Shown here piece by piece: positions 23,613 to 35,639 of a stretch of DNA of 64,000 nucleotides. Numbering within the stretch: the stretch's first letter is position 1; every line of letters starts with the position of its first letter. A program made the position numbers and the translations under genes. The notes under the pieces are model-generated. The model was not told the origin of the DNA and did no database searches. It saw only the letters and a list, made by a program, of their open reading frames with translations. The DNA comes from Kudoa neothunni (Eukaryota; Cnidaria), in assembly GCA_964304625.1 (NCBI GenBank), contig OZ199840.1, positions 1,488,001 through 1,552,000 on the forward strand. Direction: 5' to 3'.

Positions 23613-23825
23613 TCATGACGGGCCGTGGGCACCTTGGACCCAATTCCCATTTTTTGCCCACCACCCGTCACATACTGTATTCTGGTTTATGAGGACCCAT
23701 CTGCGATGGTATTTTCGTTTACAAACTTGAGATTCGTTTATTTTCTCAATCACAGCAACACCATCAGTAGGAGACCCGTGAATAATGAAATATTCCATAT
23801 AAATTTCTTGTGTGTAGTTTTCCAA
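23613..23825 (-). pseudogene. ISXO2/Merlin-like transposase fragment
   Basis: Minus-strand frame of 70 codons containing GVAVIEKINESQVCKRKYHR, which aligns with the ISXO2 signature G-VVEIDES-FGKRKYHR. The catalytic Asp of the IDES motif reads Asn here. Downstream similarity fades after a few residues. A relic of the same broad family as 7119-7759 and 33,255-33,985. Confidence 0.5.
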
Positions 23826-26800
23826 TCCACATATGATTTCTCGTGACGATATTTTTGTGTTTCATGTACATGCCATTACTTCCAAATACATCATGAAAAA
23901 TATTTTTCATAATGACAATTTAGCATCATAAAAAAGGATCTTACCTCAATTTAAGCCCGTTTTTTCATTGATAAGATCGAAACGTATGGCCGTCCAATGT
24001 GTAAAATTGTTTCAATGCCATAACTTGGCGACATTGGCCACAATCCCTCGTTTTAGGAATCAACTCAACACGTTGTAAAATTCGATAAAATTTTCATTAC
24101 AATTTTTAAACTTAAAAAAATCTTATAGAAGCCAATCGCCAGTAAATAAGGAAGTCAAATTCATATTTGCGGTCAATTCGCGAACATTTCGGACTAGCAC
24201 CGAAATGTGTCATTATACCTTGTACGTTAGCCTTATTTTTCAATTTTCGGAGCCAAATTAATATTCATAATAAAGAAAATATAACTGAAAGATGTATATT
24301 TAAATTACGCGATAAACCTTACATATCGATCCTTGCAAAAGATTCATCAACATGAGAATCTCGTTCAAATTTTAAAAAATTATGAATTAAATATTGAAAT
24401 GATAAATTTATAGAACAAAATCCCTTTTTCAAAATTTTTTTAAATTAAAATCATAGCTGAGATCACTTCCCTTGAATATTTTGAAATTTATATTATTAAT
24501 CTGGTAACGTGAATATTTGTCCAAAATTTATCGGTTAAAAACTTGATTAGTTAGTTATTCTTTATATAATACCAGTTAAAATTAATATAAATATTATTTA
24601 AAAAATAAAAATTTAAAATAAAATTATCATTATATTTTAGTAACAAAAAAGTTCCCAATTTCTTTACCCTCTTGTGCCCAATTTTAAGTTGAATTATAAA
24701 TGAACAAGAGAAAAATTGCATTTCCATTGCGCTCTATTTAGAATTTCTCCAAAATAATTTTAAAATGTTATAGTATTTTTTATCTTTTTAATAAAATTAG
24801 AATACAGGTTCAAAAATTTGAAATGGCGCCATTTCAAACAACGCAATTTATTTGTATGCATAAACGTAATATATTTCATAAAAGAATTATATTAATATTT
24901 AAAATTATTCTCGTGTATCTGAAAAGTTTATTGTTAATTTAAAAAAGTTATACAGGACTTATTGCAGTGCATTATCTAATAAATCATTATTAATAATTAT
25001 ATAATATATCGACTTCATGCGAAAAATTTATATATTAAAATTCCATCTGTTGTATCTCTTTTTAAAAGTTTCAGTCTTAAATATAGTTCGATATGGATTA
25101 GTTAATAAAGGAGTCGTCATCCAAAATAGCGCGAATGCACAATAATTGATCGATGTAAGCAGATTGATTATATTTAGCTATTGTTTAGAAATCAGGTTAA
25201 AATAAATGTATAATGCAATGTAGTGACACCGAGAATTTTTATAAATAGAGATGGTAGATAAAACTGGGTTTTTATTTGAGTTTCATTTTTTCCTGTAATT
25301 TGATCATTATGGCTTTAAATAAATTTTGTGAACATTTCCATTAGTTGAATCATTATAATTAACTATTACGTCGTAATATATCATCTTTGGGCCATTACAA
25401 ATTTTTACATGAAAGGATTAAAAATATTAAAGAATTAACGCGAATACCCAGCTTCGCCTGGCAGTAGGCAAAGAAATTTTTAAATTTTTAATTCTGTTTG
25501 TAAAGAAAAACCTTAATCTCATACATTTTTAATAGTAAGCTAAAAACAGAAAAATTTTATTTCTCCGTTTTGTGTGATCCGACTTCATGTTTTTTATTAT
25601 TTTTTAATTTTATTAAATTACTTTAACCTATATATGCATAGATTATCTGTTAAATATAGACGGAAGAATATGACTACGATTAATGATTGTTTGTTAGCGT
25701 ATTTTGTGTATTACTGGCATCTACGACTCATTTGAAAAATTCTGAACACAAATAATTAAAAAAACACTAACTTAAGGTTTTATAACATTGTGTATTTTCG
25801 AAAAACTTTTCGAAACAAATCAATTATTTTTATTACAAAATCGAGGATTGGTCTGTATACTATAAGAGAGGAAATATACAAAAATGCGAATGACGTACTA
25901 TAAAATAATAATGTCAACTATTTTTTCTTCCTTATGATTTTATGAAGGATTTTAATCTGATTTTAAACAAACATCTGTCAACTGGAAATAATAGTTTGGC
26001 TATTATAACATGATCTTTCAGTTTTTAACTAAATCTCTCATTACTTTTAAAAAAAATGAATATTGGTTCAACTAAAATTTATTAACAATGTATGATTAAG
26101 TCTAAAATGTAAAGATTTTTTTGAGTTGAAAAATTACAATGATGTAAAAATGTCAATTAGTATTATTGAAGGAATGCTCCTTTGAAAATAAAATTACTAT
26201 TAGTTAATATCGAAATAAATTTTGTATTTAACTATTTTTAGATTAATAGAGACTTTGTAAGAATACCGTTTGGATTGAATAAATCAAGAATTTCAATTGA
26301 CTAACATAGCACATAATGAGAGTGGACTGTATTGTTTCAAAAATAATCGTGAATATAAATGCTTAAACTGCCTAAAATAGAGCATGAGGTATGATCTATT
26401 TTAATGTAGTTCTTACGTCATTATTATTTGTAATGGAAAGAAAACTTAATATTGATTTGAATATTAACGTTATAATACGAAAGTAGGAAATAATCAGATT
26501 TATGTAAGCTTAAAAATTACTCAATAATTATCTCATTAAATATAGAAAACTACTGAAGTCGTTACATTATTTATTTCGCGAGAAAGTTCAGATAAACGAA
26601 AAATCAGGATAGGCTTAACGGAAAACTATATATAGTGTCAATTTTAATCGATAGATTTGATAAAAATAAATTTACAGGTCTTTGGCATTGTAATAAAGTA
26701 TAAGTTTCATTTTGGAAGCCATAACAAAAATTTAATAATACAAAAACTCAGCACACGTCTTACATTCTTTGTAAAATGCTTGTAAAGCCACACAGTAAAA

Positions 26801-29583
26801 TATTTTGACATATTCTTCATTTCATCTTTAAATGGAATATTATTTAAAAAAGAGGAAATAGAGAACGTTATTAAGAGCGAAATCCCCCCAAAAGATTCAA
26901 ATGATGAGATTGATCAGCAAGGTTTTTACTTGTTAACTAGCGCGAATTGTCTAGCGTTGCATGGGGAAGATTTCGCGTAGATGCATTTCTTAATAATATT
27001 CAAAAAATATATTTAAGTTTCAAATTAACCCGTATATGAAAAATAACTAAAAATTTGTAAGTGACATATTTTCAGCGAATTGGATTAGCGGAATTTAAAT
27101 TACGATCATTTCTGTGAGGGAAAGTATCAGTCCTGGCGTTCACTTAAAAATTTCATGGCCCGGCACTAACACTGAATAATTTATTGTCAGCGTCGTGTTT
27201 TTTTGCATTCTCGAATTATTTAAAGCCCCTTAAAATGTTACCCTAAACGTTATTTTTGACCAGCTCAGAAGGTTTGTGCACCAATGTTAACGGGAGACAA
27301 ATAAACAGAAAAAGATATGAAGATAGAAGAAAATAGATAAAAATTAATTTTTATTGCTCAAATTAACATCCTTTGTCATGACAAGAGCTTAACTCACTAT
27401 TATCCATTAAAAACCACAAATCACTTCAAGTATGACATAAACAATTTAAATAATTGGATAGAATAAAAGTACACCAATCTGCGTTTAATTTAATCACGGA
27501 AGTTAAACTTAGCGAACGATTTCAATGAAATCTACCGACGCAGTATTTCCATTATAATGCTTCAATCTATGTAATTTTACGTTCTCCACCAATTAGTTAT
27601 CACGGAACATATATGGATTTTTTATCGTATCTAAACCATTAATAGAACCTTCGAAAGGTGTTTATCAAGTCAAATATGTTAACTCCACAAATTAGGGGAT
27701 GTATTTGCACCAACATCCAAATACAAACGCCAACCATATACATAAAGATAGATGGCAACGCTTGATTGACATTTAATAGAACAGATAACAGTGTTTCCGA
27801 ATCTTTTTTCTATTGCGCCTCACGTTTCTCAAATGTAATGATTTTTTAACTTAAACTGCTTATAATTTTGAACCAAGCTTCATGTCACATTAAAATTGGA
27901 AAATGACTTATATATATTTTTTTTCTTTTTCATTATAATTAGAATTAAAATTTATTAGATCAGATCTAATTTAATTTGTAGATTGACTTTAAAAATTAAC
28001 ATTTTTACTTCTTCATTTGGCCAAAAATCGCGTTAAGTTAAATTTGTGGTAATCGGTAATCCAACCCGCATCAGGCAAAACTTTTCTGTATTTGAGTTTT
28101 TAAACCGTAATTAAATGATTAATATTGAAAATTAATCAATATTGTTTTTAGATAATTCAAAAAAGAGGGGATCGCGGTGATAAATGCGATAACATTGGAA
28201 TTATAACCATTCCGATTCTATTGAGCAAAAACCATGTTAAACGTTTTTATATTTTTTATATAAATTAATTAGTGCTTTTGTATTATTTTAAGATATTCAT
28301 ATCCACTTAAAAATAAACAAGATCTAAAATCGAAGTATTGATTTGAATGTGTAGCACAATACCCAATTATTTCATCATTATCCATGTCCCACCAAAAATT
28401 TTCAACGCCCCACCGATGTGAAACATTGCTTCAGCTTTATGTATATAGTAGATGATTGATGATTACAAATTTATAAAAATAGTTTCAAGTCTTATAAATC
28501 TTTATCAAAGCAATATATGCAAAATTATCCTTTAAAAATATCAAATAATCCCTTTCTTAGTAAACGCCTATAATTTTTTTAAATTAACCTAAATAAATAG
28601 AAATAGGCAGTGGCTATTGGAACGGGAGGAATTTACTCCTAAATTAACATGCTTATAAAAATTTCAACTTCATTTTCCTAATAAACGATTTTTCGCTAAA
28701 TAATTTCTAATTTTTGGGGAAGGATAATATGGTGGAATTTTCAAGGTTATTACTGGGAAGTGAGCCATTACATAACGTCATTTTGATTTGATAGATCACA
28801 GAAATAATAACATAAACTTTCTGAAAAAATAAACCATTGTAATTTCAAAAATTTACTGTATGTTGTAAGCTTACTGTAAAATGAATTACCAAGTGCAGGA
28901 GCAAGCGCTATTATGTAAGACTTAGTAAACTACTGGTATTGGTTACTCTGTTTGTTAATATCTCTCTGATTTTATATGTTCTATTATTGATGATTATAAT
29001 CCTATTTATTAAATATTTTTTTCTAAAAGTTTAAAAGATGAATAGTTTGTACTAATGTATAACTCTTTCTATTTAAAGAAATGTTTCACTTAATTTATAA
29101 AATCGATAATTTTTTATTTTGATTTAGACTGATTTATATTGAACAATGGATCATGAAAATTGATTATCGGCTAAAAATATTGTAATTATTAAGAAAAATT
29201 AAAGATAATAATTTGGATGAAATTTTAAATTGATGTAATATCAATTACTCAACTCTGTACATGTTTAGTACCTAATCATTTCGGCAAGACAAATGAAATT
29301 CAGTTAGGCAAAATATTCTCTAACAATAAGTCCGTAAGCGTAATTACGTTAGTAAGTATTAGTTGTAAATGGAGATTTAGATTTATCAAACACAAACCCA
29401 TTTTTATATAATTAAAATAGCATTATTGAACTCTCATCGGATAAACCACTAGCTCGGTCTAAAGACAAAAACAACCTATTTTTGGAAGAATAATTCCTAG
29501 CAAGCAAGAAAAACATTTGGAAATTTTAGGATATATATAAATTATCGTGAGATAATTTATTATGATTTGGTGTTATCTTATCC

Positions 29584-30175
29584 ATCTAAAATAAAGAGCG
29601 CTGATCGTCCCAGCGGGTCTACATCAACAGTTGTGGGTATTTCTATAAAGAGAAAAAAAATTATATGTGTGAAATAACGATCCTCGGTGGAAATAAAAAT
29701 TCCCCAGTGCTATTAATAGTCAAATAAATTACAGAATAAAAAAAATAATGCATCGTTATATAGCGAAAAGATAGGTCATTTATTAAGTAGAATATTAGAC
29801 TAGCAGAAATAAAAATATAACATTTTAGGGGTTATGTAAACAGTGCATCATTTATCTCCACAAGAGTTGTAGAGTTTCTTGAATCATTCGCGCCCACCTT
29901 AAATTTACATCAATAATTTTTGATATTTCACTTTGCATTATTCATATTACTCAGAATTAGAACAAATATAATAATATTTATAAATTAAAAACTGCTAATG
30001 AAGGATTTAAAAATAATTTTTAACCATTGAATTCATTACCGGAAAACAAGAAAATGTGCCGCCATGGATTGCTTTTATAATAGTTCAACTTTTTGGCGAA
30101 AAAATTGTTTATTAGGAAAATGAAGTTGAAATTTTTATAAACATGTTAGTTTAGGAGTAATTTCCTCTCGTTGCA
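29584..30175 (+). repeat. Dispersed repeat, copy 2
   Basis: Counterpart of 10,712-11,340 in the same orientation, lying just downstream of K4 (which is on the minus strand). Repeated again at about 46,657-47,248 within the duplicated block. Confidence 0.5.
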
Positions 30176-30438
30176 ATATACAGTCCGAGCATGTGGATTA
30201 AACGGATCCGTCGCAATAGCAACTGCCAAATAAATATAAATCTCAAAGCGGTTTTTAATTTATATTTATATTCTACATGATAGTAAGAACTGGTTAAGTT
30301 CAAATTCGGGAATATACTTAAAATAGCAAGAAAAAATATTTTAATATTATCCAAAACAATTATAAACTTCAAATGTTTTCGAAGAAATATTATTTTTAAT
30401 TCAATTATAGCTAAATCAGCCTTTATTAGTTATGGATT

Positions 30439-31901
30439 TTAGCTCTCATCTGTATTATTATCAACAGTAACGTCCCCGTCTTCCTTATAGATCTCTCCAC
30501 ATATTGCCAGACATTGTTCACTTGTTCTAAAATTATTCGAGTTTCCGCCATATCCTTTAAAATAAAATGCCTTGCATTTTTTCTTATCTTTAATATAATA
30601 ATATCTCTTGGCTTTAAAATTCCCATCAGTCCATTCTCCCTGTTTTCCTAATGTACAAGTTTCTTCGACCTTTATTTCTTTTTTGTAACCTCCTAAATTA
30701 TTTTTAATTACATTTAAACCAATAAAATTTTTAGCCTTATTTAGTCTGAATTTAATATTCTATAGAAAGTAAATAAGTTTGTACCTGCACCGCAATAACT
30801 GTGACACATTTCCATAGTGGGGAAACTATTCTCTGATTTAACGAAATCGGCCTGACCGCTTGGAACTGGACCGGTTTCCATGCGTTTACATACGTTATTT
30901 GTAGTATCGTAATAATATCTGAATATGGTATTTTCAGAAGTGCCATCTTCAGTTATAGATGTTTGTGAGGGATTACCTCCACATGCAGGAACTTTCTTGT
31001 TTTCATCAGTTATGCCATTGCCATTAGCGGCGGTACTTGGATTTGCTATAGAAATAAAATTTGTAGCATTTAATAATAAGAATACGAAAACATGTTTCGA
31101 CGCATTCTGAAAACGTGTTAAATGTTCCTCTAGTATTTGAATCTATTGAGGCCGCAGCAAAAGCACATTTATTGTTCTTGACATCAGCTATAATTGCGGT
31201 GCTTGGATCTTTATCTTTAACGTCGGGTCTTAGTGTACAGTCCAAGGAATTCGGGGACAAATATTTTTGTTTATCGCTGAGTAATTTTATTTTAGAATTA
31301 TCAGCGTTTGTTAGTCCTCCATTCTTTTTATCTAATCAGGAGTGTTATTCGAGTGTGAATCTTTTTAATATCTCACTGAAGCAATATAAATAACATTTTT
31401 CTTCATTTTCATATCTGTTAAAACTTCCACCACAGCCATTATAGTGAAACTGTTCGCACTTAGCCGTAGTCTGATCAAAGTAGTACTGGATATAAGTATT
31501 CGTATTTTTAACGCAATGACCAGGATGCATTGGTTTTTTGCATCCTTGGAGTTTTTCCCTTTGAGTCAACTTACCTTGAGAGAAGTTTCTTAATAAACCT
31601 AATTTAAATGACATACCATGCATTTCACAAAGTCCTTTGGACGCAAAATTGTTATAATTTCCTTTGATTCCTCGGTATTCCAGAGGTTTACATTTAGAAT
31701 CATTGATGTCAATAAACCAACGGTCGATGACATTGTTCATGTTTTTCTCCACATCAATAGGCCAGTCTCCTTCATCTCTCTCATAAGACGGTAATATTGG
31801 ATCTAGTGAATAACTAGAATAATTTCTCAAATATGGTCTTTACCGGTTAGACAATATGATATTGATAGAATTAATATTATTTTGCTGAAAAGAATTCTCA
31901 T
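30439..31901 (-). CDS. Secreted five-module Kunitz-type protein (K4), intact
   Basis: Six exons, written in transcript order from high to low coordinate: 31901-31844, 31802-31617, 31574-31377, 31331-31086, 31045-30785, 30692-30439, giving 400 residues with all junctions phase 1. The signal peptide is MRILFSKIILILSISYCLT. Module A keeps two cysteines (DSKC, GLC). Module B has six (GHCVKNTNTY...YNGCGGSFNRYENEEKC). C, D and E have four, lacking Cys II and IV. K4 is the most diverged of the four genes. It has the same exon sizes up to exon 4, but module D opens with a different linker (NPSTAANGNGITDENKK) and the protein ends in an acidic tail. It is inverted relative to K1-K3 and lacks their shared 5' flank and leader hairpin, so it may be controlled differently. 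Confidence 0.9.
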
Positions 31902-31992
31902 ATTGTATCCTCAAATATTCGAAAAAAATCGGAACTAATAATAACCATTGACATATGAATTTAACAAATCTTTTTAACGCATAAATAAGATT

Positions 31993-32205
31993 ATGGACAA
32001 ATCAATAAGTTTTGTGTACTATATACATATATTATTGATTAATATAATTGTATTATCAATGTCACAAAATTTTAAGTATCAAGAAATATTTAGGTCTCAT
32101 TATTTGGGGAACGACTGCGCAATATCTGGTTCACGTTGCGCTGAGAATTTTTATCAGAAATTAAACACTGACATCAGTTCACAACACATACATATTCATC
32201 ATTAA
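31993..32205 (+). CDS. Putative small secreted protein, divergent from K4
   Basis: A 70-residue frame starting 91 nt from the K4 start codon on the opposite strand. The first 25 residues (FVYYIHILLINIIVLSM core) are strongly hydrophobic, like a signal peptide. The rest is polar, with two cysteines (NDCAISGSRC) and a His-rich end. I do not recognise the family. It could be the first exon of a longer secreted protein or a chance ORF in AT-rich DNA. The close divergent arrangement suggests a shared promoter if it is real. Confidence 0.33.
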   Translation: MDKSISFVYYIHILLINIIVLSMSQNFKYQEIFRSHYLGNDCAISGSRCAENFYQKLNTDISSQHIHIHH

Positions 32206-33254
32206 TGACGCCCTCTCCTTCCCTTTATAGAATTACTCGCGAATCTGACTCGTAAAGCCAGCGAACATACGCTTAGCTTAAAATCTTGAAATTCTCTAAG
32301 CCTCGTCACTTTGAATATAAACTTTCCCACTTTCATCCGTTTTGTAAATCACCGCCCTGTGGCATAAGCGACAAAACTTAAACTTATATATATAAAAAAA
32401 AATTTTTTTTAAATTTTGATTTTTTTAAAACCAATGTACTCACATGTTCTCCAGAACAACTTTTGACAAAATTGTTTTGCTTTTATACGAAAATAAGTAT
32501 TACAGACGTAAATTGATCTTTTCAATTTACGCATTGGCAAGTAAGATTTGTCTTCTTTAAATTAATATATATTATAATTATTTATTTACTTCTCTCAATA
32601 AATATATCAGATAACTAAATTCAACGTTTAATTGGATCAATATGGAATCGACAATTTCCATTTAATGATGCGCCTGAGATACGTAACGATTGTACTCAGA
32701 TAACGAGTTTCTTATTTTTATCAACAGAATGTAATAATTCAATTGAACCTGAATTATCGTAAATATTTTGATAGGATAACAAATGTAAATTTTTTCAAGA
32801 AAATATGAAAGATCTAATCATCCAATTGCAATACATTTCTACATATCAAGCATTTAACAAAAATAATCAAAGGAAAAATTTGAATTCCCTAAAGCTAATT
32901 CGTTTAAGTTGCTTTAATATTTCTCTGAATTCATCCGTCCTCTCAACCAAATATTTCTTCCTGAAAATATACTCGTCAAAGTAACTAAAATATATTAAAT
33001 ACTCCTTTATATAAAACTACTTTACCTTTGATAAAGATATTTTCTTGTCCCATTTTTTTGTAAAGAAATCTTTATCTGATGCCAGCAGCACTCAATAGTG
33101 TTGGTACGTGGGCCATCAAGTGCCACTTAGGTTTCACTATGATTAACTACCCTATGCTAGCAACCAAGAGACGGAAGTATCTTGCAGACTTTAACAGCAT
33201 CAGTTATGATAGTTGTGCCTAATATATTGGATTTAAGATTGATTTATATCCCCA
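32206..33254. other. Spacer between small ORF and ISXO2-like fragment
   Basis: AT-rich. One frame after an acceptor-like TTTATAG at about 32,225 reads LLANLTRKASEHTLSLKS and stops. It is too short to assign. Nothing else recognised. Confidence 0.3.
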
Positions 33255-33985
33255 TTAACCTGGCAAAATATATTTTTTGATTAACGGAACCGAAACTTTA
33301 TGATTTCTCTGTTTAACGGACATAAAAAACATATTGTTGGAATCTCTTTCAATTCCCCCCAAAACCCATTGACCCATTACTTCACATCCTCTGTTATATT
33401 CGCGCATTCCAAATTCGCTCTCGTCAATTTCTGATATTTTTCCAAGACCCAAACTTTACGTTATATAAAAAATATAGTTAGATTTTACCTCTGATTGGTT
33501 TGCAATCCATAAGCAGAATTTCGGAAAAAATAAAACGAAATTCCTTTTTCAGGTCAATAATCGTATAATCAGGATATATTTCTAGATCATTTTTTATGAA
33601 ATTATAGGGCATTTATTTACCCAATAATTAATGAGAAGGAGTATTTTCTGAGTGAAAATATAATAATTTAACCATTATATACTTGCTTTTATTTTCAAAT
33701 TAGAAAAGGAGAAAATTAAATGGTTTGTTATGGAGATGGCTTTACGGCAGTATTTATTTATACATTTGTCATCTTAAATGATGCATCTATCTGTAGGCTC
33801 ACTTTGCCGATTTTGCATGTGTTACATGCACCTTCAAACTTATTAAGAAGTCCCTTTTCGAATAAAAAATCCATCATTCTCTGTTTATTCAAGCATAATT
33901 TTGAAATTCTATTTGTGTCAAACTCCTTAACCATCTCGAATTTGTAACCGCGTGAAAACCGTCTTGGAGTAAACAAACCCGACAT
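33255..33985 (-). pseudogene. ISXO2/Merlin-like transposase with apparent intron
   Basis: On the minus strand, an N-terminal frame (33,985-33,758) has FLFEKGLLNKFEGACNTCKIGKVSLQ, the 'L-E-GL--C--C' opening of ISXO2-like proteins. A later frame (33,452-33,255) has GLGKISEIDESEFG, REYNRG and GQWVLGGIERDS, covering the first catalytic Asp, then VPLIKKYILPG. Just upstream of that frame, FYFFRNSAYGLQTNQS joins to it cleanly if a roughly 40-nt GT-AG segment is removed, matching the helix before the catalytic motif. The middle of the N-terminal half is not continuous, so it is called a pseudogene. A host gene with more introns is possible. Confidence 0.6.
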
Positions 33986-34716
33986 TTATTAAGTAACCAT
34001 AACGTAAATTATTAATATGTAATCCAATATTAAATATGTTTGACGTCAATTTTTCTTTTAAATCGTAATAGAAATAATTCGTAATGTTTGTTTTTAGAGG
34101 TTTAAAACTAGTAAACATAAGCTTATTATGCATTAATTCTTTGATTTTGCTAAATATAATCTTATAAAAGTTATAACATTATTAATATTTTTAAAAAATA
34201 AGAGTTTATGATTAATTTATTCATTACAAGAACATGCATTTCTCAAATAAACTAGACCAAACATAACAATATACGAGATATGATATGCGTACTCTATATA
34301 ATTAACATTTCCAGCAGTAATTTTTAAACATATATACCTACGAAAATTATAAAAACTAAAAATATGACTCTACTTTTAAAATAGATATCCGTAATGTAAG
34401 TTTTATTTTAACAATTTATGGGTTTTAATATTAATCCAACGTGAGTTTCAATATGTTTGACGCGTGCTCAGCACGAATCAGAAATTGTGCAGTCGAGTCG
34501 TTTTATTTTTCTTAAAATTACACCAAACAAGCACATGTAGCATTTTTGAAACATTCTACATCTAATTTTAACAGATTTACCTAGTATATAGGGAGCAAAT
34601 GTTTATTCTAATTGACTATTACTCCGAAAAAAAAAACAATTATTAAATACTATACAGGTGCTTTTTAATCTGCTATTTGAGTAAACGACCAGAGAATACC
34701 TTACTTCTGATTGCGG
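33986..34716. other. AT-rich contig end before gap
   Basis: No gene seen. This stretch and the 1.5 kb before it hold most of the mismatches and all four indels relative to the second copy, as expected near a low-coverage contig end. Confidence 0.5.
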
Positions 34717-34916
34717 NNNNNNNNNNNNNNNNNNNNNNNNNNNNNNNNNNNNNNNNNNNNNNNNNNNNNNNNNNNNNNNNNNNNNNNNNNNNNNNNNNNN
34801 NNNNNNNNNNNNNNNNNNNNNNNNNNNNNNNNNNNNNNNNNNNNNNNNNNNNNNNNNNNNNNNNNNNNNNNNNNNNNNNNNNNNNNNNNNNNNNNNNNNN
34901 NNNNNNNNNNNNNNNN
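34717..34916. other. Assembly gap (200 N)
   Basis: Exactly 200 N, a placeholder length. The sequence left of it corresponds to position 51,789 and the sequence right of it to position 17,844, so the two flanks overlap by 16.9 kb in the same order. This suggests the true gap may be negative. Confidence 0.99.
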
Positions 34917-35639
34917 CTCCATAGATTCAAACACAAGAGGAATTTTTAACTCCTTCCATGAATGTGTCAACAAATGTTTTCGTATTTATATTAATTATGA
35001 TAAATAGTTAAACAATTTTTAGCATATGACTACAATTCATCTGATTCAAAAGCAAACCAATATAACAAGAAAGTCCGTGCATGTAGCGATCCTCCCTTTC
35101 AGTATGCTATACCTGACGATAAGGGAGATAAGAGTATTGTCTACAGATATTATTATGATTCCAATGCTAAATTATGCAAACGTATGGAAACATGGCCACA
35201 TGAAAATACTTCCACTGAGTTTGACACAACTAAAAATAACTTCCCAACGATGGAAATGTGTCACAGTTATTGCGGCGCGGGTACTATTTTTGTTATTATT
35301 TTTATTAAATTACCTACAATTAAGGCTTAATAATAGCAATTAATCCATGTAATTAAATTATGTAAACTAAATTTAGAAAACTATAAAAAGCAAATTGTAA
35401 TTGAAGAAACGTGTACCAAAGATAAAGAGGGAGAATGGGTGTCAGAAGACTCAGGAAAATTTAAAGTTGAGAGATTCTATTACAATTATAAGGAGCACAA
35501 ATGCATACCTTTTAATTACAAGGGGTATGATGGAAATTCAAATAACTTTAGAACATCACAGCAATGTCAAGCAATTTGTTATGGTCATTATGACGATGGT
35601 AAACATATTACGATTGAACCTGCCACCCCCACTGTATAA
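34917..35639 (+). CDS. K3 exons 4 (tail) to 6, second representation
   Basis: Exon 4 tail 34917-34981, exon 5 35023-35280, exon 6 35377-35639, identical to K3. The 5' part of the gene falls in the gap. It should be treated as the same gene as 17,089-18,566 unless the duplication is shown to be real. On its own it lacks the signal peptide and modules A and B. Confidence 0.8.

Larger units (their letters stand above)
18567..30438. other. Gene-poor 11.9 kb between K3 and K4
   Basis: Very AT-rich. Apart from the decayed Tigger copy, tRNA-like repeat, hairpin, isolated Tigger end, ISXO2-like fragment and dispersed repeat listed separately, I see no exon series. Short ATG frames such as the one at 22,928-23,113 have no recognisable domain. 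A small GC-rich palindromic motif, CCCAGCTTCGCCTGG, lies at 25,448-25,462. Confidence 0.4.
17844..34716 (+). repeat. 16.9-kb near-identical direct repeat, copy 1 (ends at gap)
   Basis: Matches 34,917-51,789 base for base at an offset of 17,073, with 12 differences seen by eye. Its right end is the last base before the 200-N gap. It spans K3 exons 4-6, decayed transposons, all of K4 and an ISXO2-like fragment. Most likely one locus represented twice by unmerged contigs. A true recent tandem duplication cannot be excluded from sequence alone. Confidence 0.95.

Noticed and set aside
25440-25475. GC-rich palindrome CCCAGCTTCGCCTGG
   Set aside because: Resembles termini of some repeat families, but there is one short copy per block and no other evidence.
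34673-35007. Open frames spanning the N run
   Set aside because: They exist only because N is translated as unknown residues. Only the K3 exon 4 tail on the right is real.
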